Shown: positions 8,582-16,076, numbered from the stretch's first letter. The stretch is 59,863 nt of DNA from Fibrobacter sp. (GCA_017642335.1 JAGCPF010000048.1:1-59863), one strand, 5' to 3'. Notes: generated from the sequence alone by a model not told the origin. Numbers and translations: made by a program.

Positions 8582-10233
8582 GCTATCTCGTCTGGCTTTG
8601 GCACTTTACGCGGGGTTTCCGCCTGAACATAGCGGCTCGGGTCGTTATGGGGGCGCTCCGTGTTTCGCTCGGACTCTTGATGGTCTGGCTCTCCAAGCGG
8701 TTTATCGACGAGACCATCCGCACGGGGAGCGACGACGATATTGTTCGCATGGTTGTGCTGCTCGTGCTGACCGTGGTGGGTAGCGTGGTGCTGCGCCAGA
8801 TATGCTTTTACATGACTGCCGATGCGTCGGTCCGTGCGGCTAGCGGGCTGCGCCTCAAGATGTTCGAGGTCCTGTTCCGGCGCAAGCTCTACGATGTCAA
8901 GGAACTCCATTCCGGCGACATCACTTCGCGTTTTTCCAAGGATATCGAGACCATCAGCGAAGTTTCGATGGATACGCTCCCGCAGATTCTCGTGACCACG
9001 TTGCAACTGGTTGGTTCGTTCCTGCTGTTGCGCTGGTTCGACCCGAGGCTTGCCTGGGTGCTGTTGCTCTTGACTCCCGTGGCCGTGGTGTTCGGCAAAT
9101 TGATTTCGCATAAGCTAAAGAGCATGACGCTTGCGATTCGCGAGAGCGAAAGCCGCATCCAGACGCAGGTGCAGGAGGGCATGGAATACAATGCCGTGCT
9201 GCGTTCGCTCGGCAGCGAGGGCTGGGTCACGGGCTTGCTGGATGAACAGCAAGGCCTGTTGAGGCGCAATGTTTGTCGTCGGGCGCGCTTTACCATGGTG
9301 ACGCGGTTGCTTTTCGGCTGTACGCTGGGACTCGGCTACTTGGTGGCGTTTGTGTGGGGTGGAATCGGACTGCGCAACGGCGTCATAACGTTTGGTGTGA
9401 TGACGTCCTTCTTGCAGCTGGTCGGGCAGATCCAGCACCCGATTTTTTCGCTCTTGAATATGGGTCCCAAGGTGATTCATGCCATGGCCGGAATAGACCG
9501 GCTGCAAGATTTGGAAAAACAGCGCGGGTCCGACGAAAGTACGGCCGAACCGGCCCAGGTTATGGACGGTCGCCTTGGCGTCCGTCTCGAGGATGTGAGC
9601 TTTGGTTATGTGGGACAGAACCACGAGGCGATTGATCATTTCAGCTATGATTTTGAACCCGGGAGCAAGGTGGCCGTAATGGGGGAGACCGGAGCCGGGA
9701 AGACGACGCTGTTGCGGCTATTGCTTGCCTTTGTGCGGCCTGATCGCGGCAGGATGCTGATTTATTCGCAGTGCAACGCCGATGACGGGAGTGCTTTGGG
9801 GACTGTGGAAATCCTTTCGGAAAAAATGCGCGCCAACTTTGTATATGTGCCGCAAGGAAACACGCTCATGAGTGGGACCATCCGGCATAACCTGCTGCTT
9901 GCAAAACCCGATGCCAGTGAAGACGAATTGCGTGACGTGCTCCACCTGGCATGCGCTGAATTTGTCGATGACTTGCCCAAGGGAATCGATACGGAGCTTG
10001 GCGAACGCGGTGGCGGCTTGAGTGAAGGGCAGGCGCAGCGTATCGCGATTGCGCGCGGTCTCTTGCGCCCTGGCAACATCCTCCTCCTTGACGAAATCAG
10101 TTCCGCACTCGACGAGAACACGGAACGTGAATTGTACGGACGCCTGTTCGCGGGCCTTGCCGACAAGACAATCATCCTCGTGACGCACCGCTCGGCGGTC
10201 GCCGAAATCTGTGACGACGTGGTACGGCTATGA
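8578..10233 (+). CDS. ABC transporter, fused membrane and ATPase domains
   Basis: This 551-residue half-transporter has an N-terminal membrane domain with about six hydrophobic spans (residues about 1-300) and an ATPase domain. The Walker A motif is GETGAGKTT, the signature LSEGQAQR, Walker B ILLLDEI and the H-loop VTHR. It lacks a C39 peptidase domain, so maturation by cleavage may fall to the S26-like peptidase two genes upstream. As a likely homodimer it could export the product of the cassette. It overlaps its neighbours on both sides by 4 bases. Confidence 0.88.
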   Translation: MSYLVWLWHFTRGFRLNIAARVVMGALRVSLGLLMVWLSKRFIDETIRTGSDDDIVRMVVLLVLTVVGSVVLRQICFYMTADASVRAASGLRLKMFEVLFRRKLYDVKELHSGDITSRFSKDIETISEVSMDTLPQILVTTLQLVGSFLLLRWFDPRLAWVLLLLTPVAVVFGKLISHKLKSMTLAIRESESRIQTQVQEGMEYNAVLRSLGSEGWVTGLLDEQQGLLRRNVCRRARFTMVTRLLFGCTLGLGYLVAFVWGGIGLRNGVITFGVMTSFLQLVGQIQHPIFSLLNMGPKVIHAMAGIDRLQDLEKQRGSDESTAEPAQVMDGRLGVRLEDVSFGYVGQNHEAIDHFSYDFEPGSKVAVMGETGAGKTTLLRLLLAFVRPDRGRMLIYSQCNADDGSALGTVEILSEKMRANFVYVPQGNTLMSGTIRHNLLLAKPDASEDELRDVLHLACAEFVDDLPKGIDTELGERGGGLSEGQAQRIAIARGLLRPGNILLLDEISSALDENTERELYGRLFAGLADKTIILVTHRSAVAEICDDVVRL

Positions 10234-10769
10234 GCTTCCATCCTATCCGGCATTTCATCACGATAACGAAGCACCGCAACGAAGTGGTTCGCCTCTGTTT
10301 CAAGGCGGGCATCGGTTTCCAGGGGCTGTTTCACGACCTTTCCAAGTACAGCCCGACCGAATTTATTCCGGGAGCCCGGTATTACACGGGTGACCAGTCG
10401 CCCAATAACGGCGAACGTTTCGATAAAGGCTACAGTTTGGCCTGGATGCACCACAAGGGCCGCAACAAGCACCATTTCGAGTTCTGGTACGACTACGACA
10501 TGAAAACCAAGAAACTCGTGCCGATGGATATGCCCGACCGCTACATCAAGGAAATGTTCTGCGACCGCGTGGCTGCCTCCAAGACGTACAACAAGGCCGG
10601 CTACACCCAAGAATCCCCGCTGCAGTATTTGACCAAAAGCACCGCCCGCGAAAAAATGACCGAGACGACTTACCGCAAATTACTTTATCTGCTCCGGATG
10701 CTGGCCGAGAAGGGCGAAAAGGAAACGCTCCGGTTCATGCGCCGGACGAAGAATCTGCCGGTGGAGTAG
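10230..10769 (+). CDS. DUF5662 family protein
   Basis: The 179-residue protein contains FHDLSKYSPTEF (about 31-42) and MHHKGRNKHHFEFW (about 74-87). This pattern of His and Asp residues is typical of DUF5662 and recalls metal-binding HD-type hydrolases. No experimental function is known to me. The ATG overlaps the stop of the exporter gene (ATGA), so it is the last gene of the operon, but the family is widespread and its link to the cassette may be chance. Its 3' end overlaps the convergent toxin gene by 35 bases. Confidence 0.7.
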   Translation: MSFHPIRHFITITKHRNEVVRLCFKAGIGFQGLFHDLSKYSPTEFIPGARYYTGDQSPNNGERFDKGYSLAWMHHKGRNKHHFEFWYDYDMKTKKLVPMDMPDRYIKEMFCDRVAASKTYNKAGYTQESPLQYLTKSTAREKMTETTYRKLLYLLRMLAEKGEKETLRFMRRTKNLPVE

Positions 10770-11235
10770 AATTCTCTTTAAACAGGTTCTCTAAATCATT
10801 TGTAAAGTATTGTAACGATGAAAATTTAAATTCGGGGAGCTTTTCAAATGATGAATTTTTTAAAGATCTCTTGAATTTTTGGATAAATTCAATAAAGTTT
10901 TTTGTTATTGTGTCAAGATTTTTGTTTAGTTCAATCCATTCATTCTTATCTATAGCGCAATGTCTTTCTATGTCTGATTCTTGAATGATGACGGCCTTTG
11001 TAAAATCAATGCCGGGAAGTTTATCTTTTTCGTTGTTTGTCCTTGTTGATGTCTTGAATACGAATGCATATTTGTGTTTAATGTTTGTTCTAAAGGGTAT
11101 GGCGAATATTTTTTCGTTATATTCAATGATAAGAGAAAGATAGGGACGACCAGCCTTGTTGGATAGAATTTCTTTATGATTAATGTGTTTGTCAAAAAAG
11201 GCTTTCTTTAGAATGACAGTTTGTGCTTTTTTCAT
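10735..11235 (-). CDS. type III toxin, ToxN/AbiQ superfamily endoribonuclease
   Basis: The 166-residue protein has the layout of type III toxins of the TenpN/CptN branch: an early RPYLSLIIEYNEK strand, then FAIPFRTNIKHKYAF, then PGIDFTKAVII, and a helical C-terminal half. These toxins cut mRNA and are held inactive by a small repetitive RNA made just upstream. That RNA, its promoter and its terminator are all visible here. A GGAGG site lies 4 bases before the ATG. The gene is much richer in A+T than its neighbours, a sign of transfer. The last dozen residues (STPPADSSSGA) are read from inside the convergent DUF5662 gene. Phage defence or plasmid-like maintenance is the likely role. Confidence 0.8.
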   Translation of the reverse strand: MKKAQTVILKKAFFDKHINHKEILSNKAGRPYLSLIIEYNEKIFAIPFRTNIKHKYAFVFKTSTRTNNEKDKLPGIDFTKAVIIQESDIERHCAIDKNEWIELNKNLDTITKNFIEFIQKFKRSLKNSSFEKLPEFKFSSLQYFTNDLENLFKENSTPPADSSSGA

Positions 11236-11244
11236 GTTTCCTCC

Positions 11245-11282
11245 AAAAAAAAACCGTATTTCATAGGATATATGAAATACGG
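11245..11282 (-). terminator. attenuating terminator between antitoxin RNA and toxin
   Basis: A perfect 12-bp inverted repeat (11254-11265 with 11271-11282, 5-nt loop) is followed on the minus strand by nine T residues. It sits between the RNA repeats and the toxin Shine-Dalgarno sequence. Type III loci use a terminator here to set a high ratio of antitoxin RNA to toxin mRNA. Confidence 0.85.
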
Positions 11283-11284
11283 CT

Positions 11285-11390
11285 CATCCATTGACCTTTC
11301 TTTTTTGTCTTAGGTGGGCTGGTCTGCCACCCTGTCATCCATTGACCTTTCTTTTTTGTCTTAGGTGGACTGGTCTGCCACCCTGTCATC
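11285..11390 (-). ncRNA. type III antitoxin RNA: two 51-nt tandem repeats
   Basis: Two head-to-tail copies with an exact 51-nt period (11285-11335 and 11336-11386) differ at one base (G/A in GTGGGCT versus GTGGACT) and are followed by a 4-base partial third copy. On the minus strand each unit holds a short hairpin, GGTGG/CCACC, and an A-rich single-stranded segment (AAGACAAAAAAGAAAGG). This suits a pseudoknot-forming antitoxin that its toxin cuts into units. The array lies directly after a promoter and directly before a terminator and the toxin gene. Confidence 0.82.
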
Positions 11391-11398
11391 TGATATAT

Positions 11399-11427
11399 AA
11401 TATATAAAATTAAAAACCGTAAGTCAA
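11399..11427 (-). promoter_or_regulatory. promoter of the type III toxin-antitoxin locus
   Basis: On the minus strand TTGACT (11427-11422) and TATATT (11404-11399) are separated by 17 bases, a near-consensus vegetative promoter. The predicted transcript start is about 11392, just ahead of the first repeat. Confidence 0.8.
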
Positions 11428-11433
11428 GGGACG

Positions 11434-12954
11434 TTAAATTCTTGCGATTATCGCGTTCAGGCTGAGGCCGCCGTGGCTCGTGACGATGTTTTTTGCGTCG
11501 GAGTTTTGTTGCGGGTCAAGAGCGGGGCATTCGTGCAGCAGGTTCGCGGTGCAGGTGTATTTGGAACCTGGGCGTGAATCGTCTTTGGGGGCGAGGATGG
11601 CGACCGTGAGTTGCTTGCCGAGGGCTGCAAGTTCGCGGGCGAGTTCTGCAAACTTCTTGCCGATTTGCGTATAAAGTTTTGGTGCGTCAAAGTCGAGGCG
11701 CTTGCCGTAGGGCGGATTCAGGACGATGACGGGGGCGGATTCTCCGCAGAGTTCGGCAATTTCTTTTGCAGTGTAACTAAAAAAGTCGCGAAGCTGTGGG
11801 CTGATTGTCGGTGCTGCGCTGGGGGCGATGTTTGCGAGCGGGCAACATTCCACATTGTGCTGGATTATTTCAACTGCCCTTTCCGAAATATCGGAGGTGA
11901 CAATTTTTTGAATCGTGCCGGGGATTGCCGCAGTCACTTCGTTCCTTCGCAATGACAATATGGGATTATCGTTTCTTAGCAATGACAATATGGAATCATC
12001 GATCCTTCGCAATGACAACTCTGTATCATCGTTCCTTCGCAATGACGGATTCGGTTTCGCGTTTACCGAATTGACAATGTGGTTCCAAGTCGCGGGTTTG
12101 AACGCTGGCTGGTGCTTGAGTGCGAAGTTTCGGCATTTGCCAGGAATGAGCCCGTTTGCCATGTAGGCCGCTTCGAGGCTGAAGGTGCCGCTGCCGGCCA
12201 TGGGGTCGATAAGGGTGATTCGTGGTTGGTGCTTAAGGGCTTGGGTGGCAGCATTGAACGCTTCTTGGAGCATCCCGGCGGCGATGGTTTCTTTGAGCGG
12301 GGCGTCATTCACGAAGCGTTCGTGACCGCGCTTGTAGAGTTCTTCGCCGGCGAGGTCGAGCCAGAGGGTGCAACGATCGTCAATCAGCGTGACGTAGAGG
12401 TTTTGCGGCAGAACAATCTCTTCACTTTTCGGGGCGTTGCGGGGTGCCCCCGCAGAGGGGGTAGCGGAAGACCCGGCAGGGGCTGCAGCGAGGGGGAGGC
12501 TTCCCCCTTCAATCACTTTCTGCAAACGTTCGGCGACGGCATCGCTGTGGTACAGGCGCGAATGCTTGCAAGTAACGTGGATGTTGACTCGTTTCTCGTC
12601 TGATAAATATAGCTCCCATGGAATTTCGGCGGCTTTCTTTTCTAGCTCGCGGAAATTTTCGGCCTTGAAATCGGCAATGTGCATCAGGATGCGGTTGGCA
12701 ATGCGGCTGAATGCCACGATTTTCCAAGCGTCGACGAGTTTTGCCGTAAATTCAACCTTCCCGTCACCGGCAATTTTAACGTCAAATGAACTCGAGCCTT
12801 GATCGTTGACCCTTTCTTGTCCAATAAATTCCAGTTCATCAACAAGTGTCTGCTCAAACCCGAGCGGGACAACGGCCAAGAAGCGGTGTGGCTTTCCTAT
12901 AACCTGCCGCTTGAGCCTTTTTTCGAATGCTGAAATTCTTTCCGTGCTGTCCAC
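11434..12954 (-). CDS. rRNA guanine-N2 methyltransferase (RlmL-like), with repeat insertions
   Basis: An N-terminal THUMP-like region (FLAVVPLGF at about 27) is joined to a class I methyltransferase domain with the SAM loop DPMAGSGTFSLEAA and the catalytic NPPYG motif typical of base N-methylation. The family modifies guanine in 23S rRNA. The 506-residue length is swollen by two low-complexity inserts: a Gly/Pro/Ala-rich one at about 147-170 and four 10-residue repeats (SLRRNDDTEL type) at about 303-339, just after the SAM loop region. The start is GTG with no Shine-Dalgarno sequence and a TATATTTG box 5 bases upstream, so the mRNA may be leaderless. Confidence 0.85.
   Translation of the reverse strand: MDSTERISAFEKRLKRQVIGKPHRFLAVVPLGFEQTLVDELEFIGQERVNDQGSSSFDVKIAGDGKVEFTAKLVDAWKIVAFSRIANRILMHIADFKAENFRELEKKAAEIPWELYLSDEKRVNIHVTCKHSRLYHSDAVAERLQKVIEGGSLPLAAAPAGSSATPSAGAPRNAPKSEEIVLPQNLYVTLIDDRCTLWLDLAGEELYKRGHERFVNDAPLKETIAAGMLQEAFNAATQALKHQPRITLIDPMAGSGTFSLEAAYMANGLIPGKCRNFALKHQPAFKPATWNHIVNSVNAKPNPSLRRNDDTELSLRRIDDSILSLLRNDNPILSLRRNEVTAAIPGTIQKIVTSDISERAVEIIQHNVECCPLANIAPSAAPTISPQLRDFFSYTAKEIAELCGESAPVIVLNPPYGKRLDFDAPKLYTQIGKKFAELARELAALGKQLTVAILAPKDDSRPGSKYTCTANLLHECPALDPQQNSDAKNIVTSHGGLSLNAIIARI
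11939..12050. repeat. four 30-bp tandem repeats inside the methyltransferase gene
   Basis: Units of exactly 30 bases carry the core TTCCTTCGCAATGACA and vary elsewhere. The core is the same as one arm of a dispersed intergenic element seen at 15282, 16234, 25988 and 44500. The 30-base period keeps the host gene in frame and yields 10-residue protein repeats. Confidence 0.85.
12446..12515. repeat. hairpin-rich insertion inside the methyltransferase gene
   Basis: Two short perfect hairpins, CCCCC-GCAGA-GGGGG and GGGGGA-GGCT-TCCCCC, lie in a G+C-rich segment that codes for a low-complexity loop between the N-terminal region and the catalytic domain. It resembles a mobile palindromic unit caught in frame. 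Confidence 0.45.
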
Positions 12955-12959
12955 GGATT

Positions 12960-12967
12960 CAAATATA
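12960..12967 (-). promoter_or_regulatory. -10-like box directly before the methyltransferase GTG
   Basis: TATATTTG on the minus strand ends 5 bases before the start codon. There is no Shine-Dalgarno sequence, so transcription probably begins at or next to the GTG. Confidence 0.5.
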
Positions 12968-12981
12968 GTTTTTACCGTCTG

Positions 12982-13641
12982 CTATTCAAGACCTTCGCAT
13001 TGGATGGCGTCGCTGTTGATTTCCTTGAGTCTCTCGCGATATGTGTTGCGCATTAAGCTGTCGTTTTTTAGAAGCGCCTCAATATATTCTTGGTCGATGC
13101 GTGCTTCTCCCGGATTGCAGGACTCGTCGGTCTTCTTTTCTCGATTCGGATTGGAACACCATGACACGCCATAGACAGGCATTTCGGTGAAGCCGATTAA
13201 ATCTTCATAACATTCTCGTTTTTTCGTGGAGAATGATAAAGCTTTTACACTATGGAGAATCGAATTGATTTTTTCGTATGCGATTGTTTCTGCGTCTGAG
13301 CGGTTTATAAAGTAGCCGTTGTAATTTTCGATGGTCTCGCAAATTTGTTGTTCAGAAAAGCATTTTCCCATCAGCCCGGCTGTATCGGGTGGCGGAATCA
13401 AAGATAAGCATTCGTCAATATCGATGAACGGGACGCTATTCTTTGGAGTCCCTCTCGAAGCTGAACTTGCCGGAGTTCCGTTTGACGAATGGGTTGAAAA
13501 TATTCCGTCTGATGAAGATGTTGGATTGTAGCCTGCTGTATCTGGTTGCAAATTGATAGGCGTGTTGTCGCAACTCATCCAGCAGAATGCTGCACTCGAA
13601 AGGAACACTTTGCCCAAAAATTTGTGGATGTTTTTATTCAT
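12982..13641 (-). CDS. Fibrobacter lipoprotein, paralogue type A (copy 1)
   Basis: A 219-residue lipoprotein: signal peptide with lipobox WMSC (Cys about 24), then a Ser/Thr/Pro-rich linker, then a domain starting FIDIDE. It shares with 14242-14934 the blocks SEQQ-CETIENYN, CYEDLI and PVYGVSWCSNPNREK, including paired cysteines. The family is not recognised. It is the last of three closely spaced paralogues; 25 bases separate it from the upstream type B gene. An outer-membrane, periplasm- or surface-facing location is likely. Confidence 0.7.
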   Translation of the reverse strand: MNKNIHKFLGKVFLSSAAFCWMSCDNTPINLQPDTAGYNPTSSSDGIFSTHSSNGTPASSASRGTPKNSVPFIDIDECLSLIPPPDTAGLMGKCFSEQQICETIENYNGYFINRSDAETIAYEKINSILHSVKALSFSTKKRECYEDLIGFTEMPVYGVSWCSNPNREKKTDESCNPGEARIDQEYIEALLKNDSLMRNTYRERLKEINSDAIQCEGLE

Positions 13642-13665
13642 TGATTTGCTCTTTCGAAATGTAAG

Positions 13666-14238
13666 CTATTTAAGGGAATCGCAATCGGCAATATATTCAT
13701 TGACTCTTTCGAGGGAGTTTTTGAATGAACTGCGCTTGAACTCGTCTGCTTTCAGGAGGTTGTTGATGTACTGGTCGTCAACGATAACTTTATCGGGATA
13801 GGAACCGCAGGGAATGACGCCGTAGTCCAATGCGCCTGCAGAAATCAGGTATTTGGCGGACTTGTAGCAGTTCCTTATGCTATCGGAAAGGGCTGCTCCT
13901 TTGGGACTTTCCAGAAATTCTTCTATTCTGTTATCTACAACGCCTTTAGCCTCGAATTTGCCATCGTCCCCAATATAACTGGTGTATTCCGAAGGTCCTG
14001 CGGCTAAAATTCCTGCAATGCAGGCCTCATATCCCGATACGGTTGTGCCTCTCAATCCGGTCGTATCAGGCTTTCCCAGCTTTGAAAGTTCCTTCTCGAT
14101 ATCGATGAATGGGCGGGGCTCGTTTGACGCGGAAATGTCTTGTGTGGCGCTGGTGGAGTCGCTGTCACAGGCGGTCCACAGGAACGCCGTAGACGAAATG
14201 AAAAGATTTCCCAAAAATTTACGCACTCTTTTGTTCAT
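13666..14238 (-). CDS. Fibrobacter lipoprotein, paralogue type B (copy 1)
   Basis: A 190-residue lipoprotein with lipobox WTAC followed by a short linker. Its domain (FIDIEKELSKL, PDTTGLRGTTVSGY, FLESPKGAAL, SAGALDYGVIPC, ERVNEYIADC) matches the protein at 15384-16076 almost throughout, while sharing only the general plan with the type A neighbours. Only 3 bases separate it from the type A gene upstream, so they are one operon. The function is unknown. Confidence 0.7.
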   Translation of the reverse strand: MNKRVRKFLGNLFISSTAFLWTACDSDSTSATQDISASNEPRPFIDIEKELSKLGKPDTTGLRGTTVSGYEACIAGILAAGPSEYTSYIGDDGKFEAKGVVDNRIEEFLESPKGAALSDSIRNCYKSAKYLISAGALDYGVIPCGSYPDKVIVDDQYINNLLKADEFKRSSFKNSLERVNEYIADCDSLK

Positions 14239-14241
14239 ACC

Positions 14242-14934
14242 TTAAATATTCGACTCCCTGTCCTCGCATTCTTTTGCTTTTTCATTGATATTCTCAAAAA
14301 TCCTTTGGTAGTTAGTTCTTTTCGTGTTGTAGTTGTCGTGAAGGGCTTTTAGATATTCTTCATCGATTCGGATTTGACCTTCGGTTTCGCAAGTTTCGTC
14401 CGTGTTTTTTTCTCGATTTGGATTGGAACACCAAGATACCCCATATACGGGGGCCATCGCTTGTTCAATTAAGTCCTTGTAACACTTTAATTTATATGAA
14501 GAAAATGTGGCACTGTCTTTGAGAATGGAATCTCGCTTTTCCCTTGCGATTACTTCCACTTGCCATGCATCGTTAAAATAAGCGTTGTAATTTTCAATGG
14601 TTTCGCAATGTTGTTGTTCCGAAATGCATTGCCCTCTAAGCCCGGTCGTATCTGGAGGAGTCAACTTGGATAATTCTTCGTCAATGTCGATAAAGTCTTT
14701 TGAATCTGAAATTTTGCCTATGGAACTCGAAGATTCCGCGTCGCTTGACGATTCCGTTGAAGGTGAAGATTCGGTGACGCTTGACGATGATGCTGGTAAA
14801 TCGCTTGAAGAAGTTGGAATCTCGTCGGGAATGCTTACCGGAGATGAACTGGACGAACTGTCACAGCTCATCCAGCACAAGGCTGTTGCCGAAAGGAACG
14901 TGTTTCCCAAAATTTTTCGCACACTTTTGTTCAT
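14242..14934 (-). CDS. Fibrobacter lipoprotein, paralogue type A (copy 2)
   Basis: A 230-residue lipoprotein with lipobox WMSC and a longer Ser/Glu-rich linker (SSSSSPVS, ESSSDAESSSS) than copy 1. The globular part aligns with 12982-13641 (CETIENYNAYF, CYKDLIEQ, PVYGVSWCSNPNREK). It leads a three-gene operon. A TATATTTA box ends 4 bases before the ATG and no Shine-Dalgarno sequence is seen. Confidence 0.7.
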   Translation of the reverse strand: MNKSVRKILGNTFLSATALCWMSCDSSSSSSPVSIPDEIPTSSSDLPASSSSVTESSPSTESSSDAESSSSIGKISDSKDFIDIDEELSKLTPPDTTGLRGQCISEQQHCETIENYNAYFNDAWQVEVIAREKRDSILKDSATFSSYKLKCYKDLIEQAMAPVYGVSWCSNPNREKNTDETCETEGQIRIDEEYLKALHDNYNTKRTNYQRIFENINEKAKECEDRESNI

Positions 14935-15383
14935 ACCCTAAATATAAGTTAAGGGATGTATAAAGTGAATGAAAAAGAAGAAAATGTAAAATTTGGTGAT
15001 GAGCTAGGCTGTTGCGCTGCGTTTCGGATAAAGACGACCGGATATATGATACGATGTAGGCTCGAGGCATGAGCAGTGAGCTGTGAGGTGTGAGGTATGA
15101 GGTATGAGGTATGAAATTCCTGGCACGAGCTATTCGCCCCTCGCAATGACAAATCTTCTCGCCTCTCGTCTCTCGTCTATTTCCCTAACCACTAACCACC
15201 AACCACTGTTTACTTTCCTCACACCTCAAAGGGAGCGTTAGCGACCGACCTCAAAGGCACGAAGTGCCGACCTCATACTTAGAGATTGCTTCAGGGCTAT
15301 TCGCCCTTCGCAATGACAAATTTTCACTAACCATCAACCACAAACTACTTCCTACTCTCTCGTCTATTTTCCCTAACTACTTC
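14935..15383. repeat. repeat-rich intergenic region between lipoprotein genes
   Basis: About 450 bases without a gene. The part next to the lipoprotein start (14935-15060) is homologous to 16077-16195 and carries the promoter. The rest is a patchwork of short degenerate repeats: GGTATGAGGTATGAG at 15080-15110, TCTCGTCTCTCGTCT at 15165-15180, AACCACTAACCACCAACCAC at 15186-15207, a CAAAG/GACCTC motif at 15226-15275, and the GCTTCAGGGC...CTTCGCAATGACA element at 15288-15317. Confidence 0.6.
14939..14946 (-). promoter_or_regulatory. -10-like box before lipoprotein A copy 2
   Basis: TATATTTA on the minus strand, 4 bases (GGGT) before the ATG. The same box and spacing precede the paralogue at 16076. 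Confidence 0.5.
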
Positions 15384-16076
15384 CTACCTCGTTTCGCACT
15401 CGGCGATTCTTTCATTGACTCTTTCGAGGGCTTTTTTGAAATCCTTGCGCTTGATTTCGTCTGCCGCCAAGAGGTTGTTGATGTAATTGTCGTCAACGAT
15501 AACATCTTCAGATTCGGAATGGCAGGGGACGACGCCATAGTCTAATGCTGCTGCACCAATGAGGTACGTGGCGGACTTGTAGCAGTTCTTTAAACTCTGG
15601 GGAAGAGACGCTCCTTTGGGACTTTCTAGAAACGCTTCTATTCTGTCGTCTACAACCCGTGCTGCCTCGAATTCACCACTTCGAACCATATAAGCGATGT
15701 ATTCCGAATTCTCATCGGCTAGAATTCCATTAATGCAAGCCTGATATCCTGATACGGTTGTCCCTCTTAATCCGGTCGTATCCGGCCTTTTCAGTTTTGA
15801 AAGTTCCTCTTCGATATTGAAAAATGCATTGGAAGTCCCATTAGAACTTGTTATCGATTCGCTAGAAGAAGTTGGAAAGGGCTCACTGGAAGATGTTGGA
15901 ACGGAACCATTGGAAGATGTTTGAATGGATTCACTGGATGAACTGGCAGGGTTATTGCCTGCTTGGGGTATGGTAATGTCTGGTGCGCTGGCAGAGTCGC
16001 TGCCACAGGCGGTCCACAGAAACGCCGTGGATGAAATGAACAGATTTCCAAAAATTTTACGCACTCTTTTATTCAT
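15384..16076 (-). CDS. Fibrobacter lipoprotein, paralogue type B (copy 2)
   Basis: A 230-residue lipoprotein with lipobox WTAC, a linker of repeated SSSEP/TSSSES units and a domain nearly the same as that of 13666-14238 (PDTTGLRGTTVSGYQAC, FLESPKGASL, ALDYGVVPC, KALERVNERIAEC). It stands as a single gene with its own upstream region. Most divergence between the two type B copies lies in the linker. The function is unknown. Confidence 0.7.
   Translation of the reverse strand: MNKRVRKIFGNLFISSTAFLWTACGSDSASAPDITIPQAGNNPASSSSESIQTSSNGSVPTSSSEPFPTSSSESITSSNGTSNAFFNIEEELSKLKRPDTTGLRGTTVSGYQACINGILADENSEYIAYMVRSGEFEAARVVDDRIEAFLESPKGASLPQSLKNCYKSATYLIGAAALDYGVVPCHSESEDVIVDDNYINNLLAADEIKRKDFKKALERVNERIAECETR

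Noticed and set aside
11285..11390. short CRISPR array
   Set aside because: Two direct copies have no variable spacer between them and sit between a promoter and a toxin gene.
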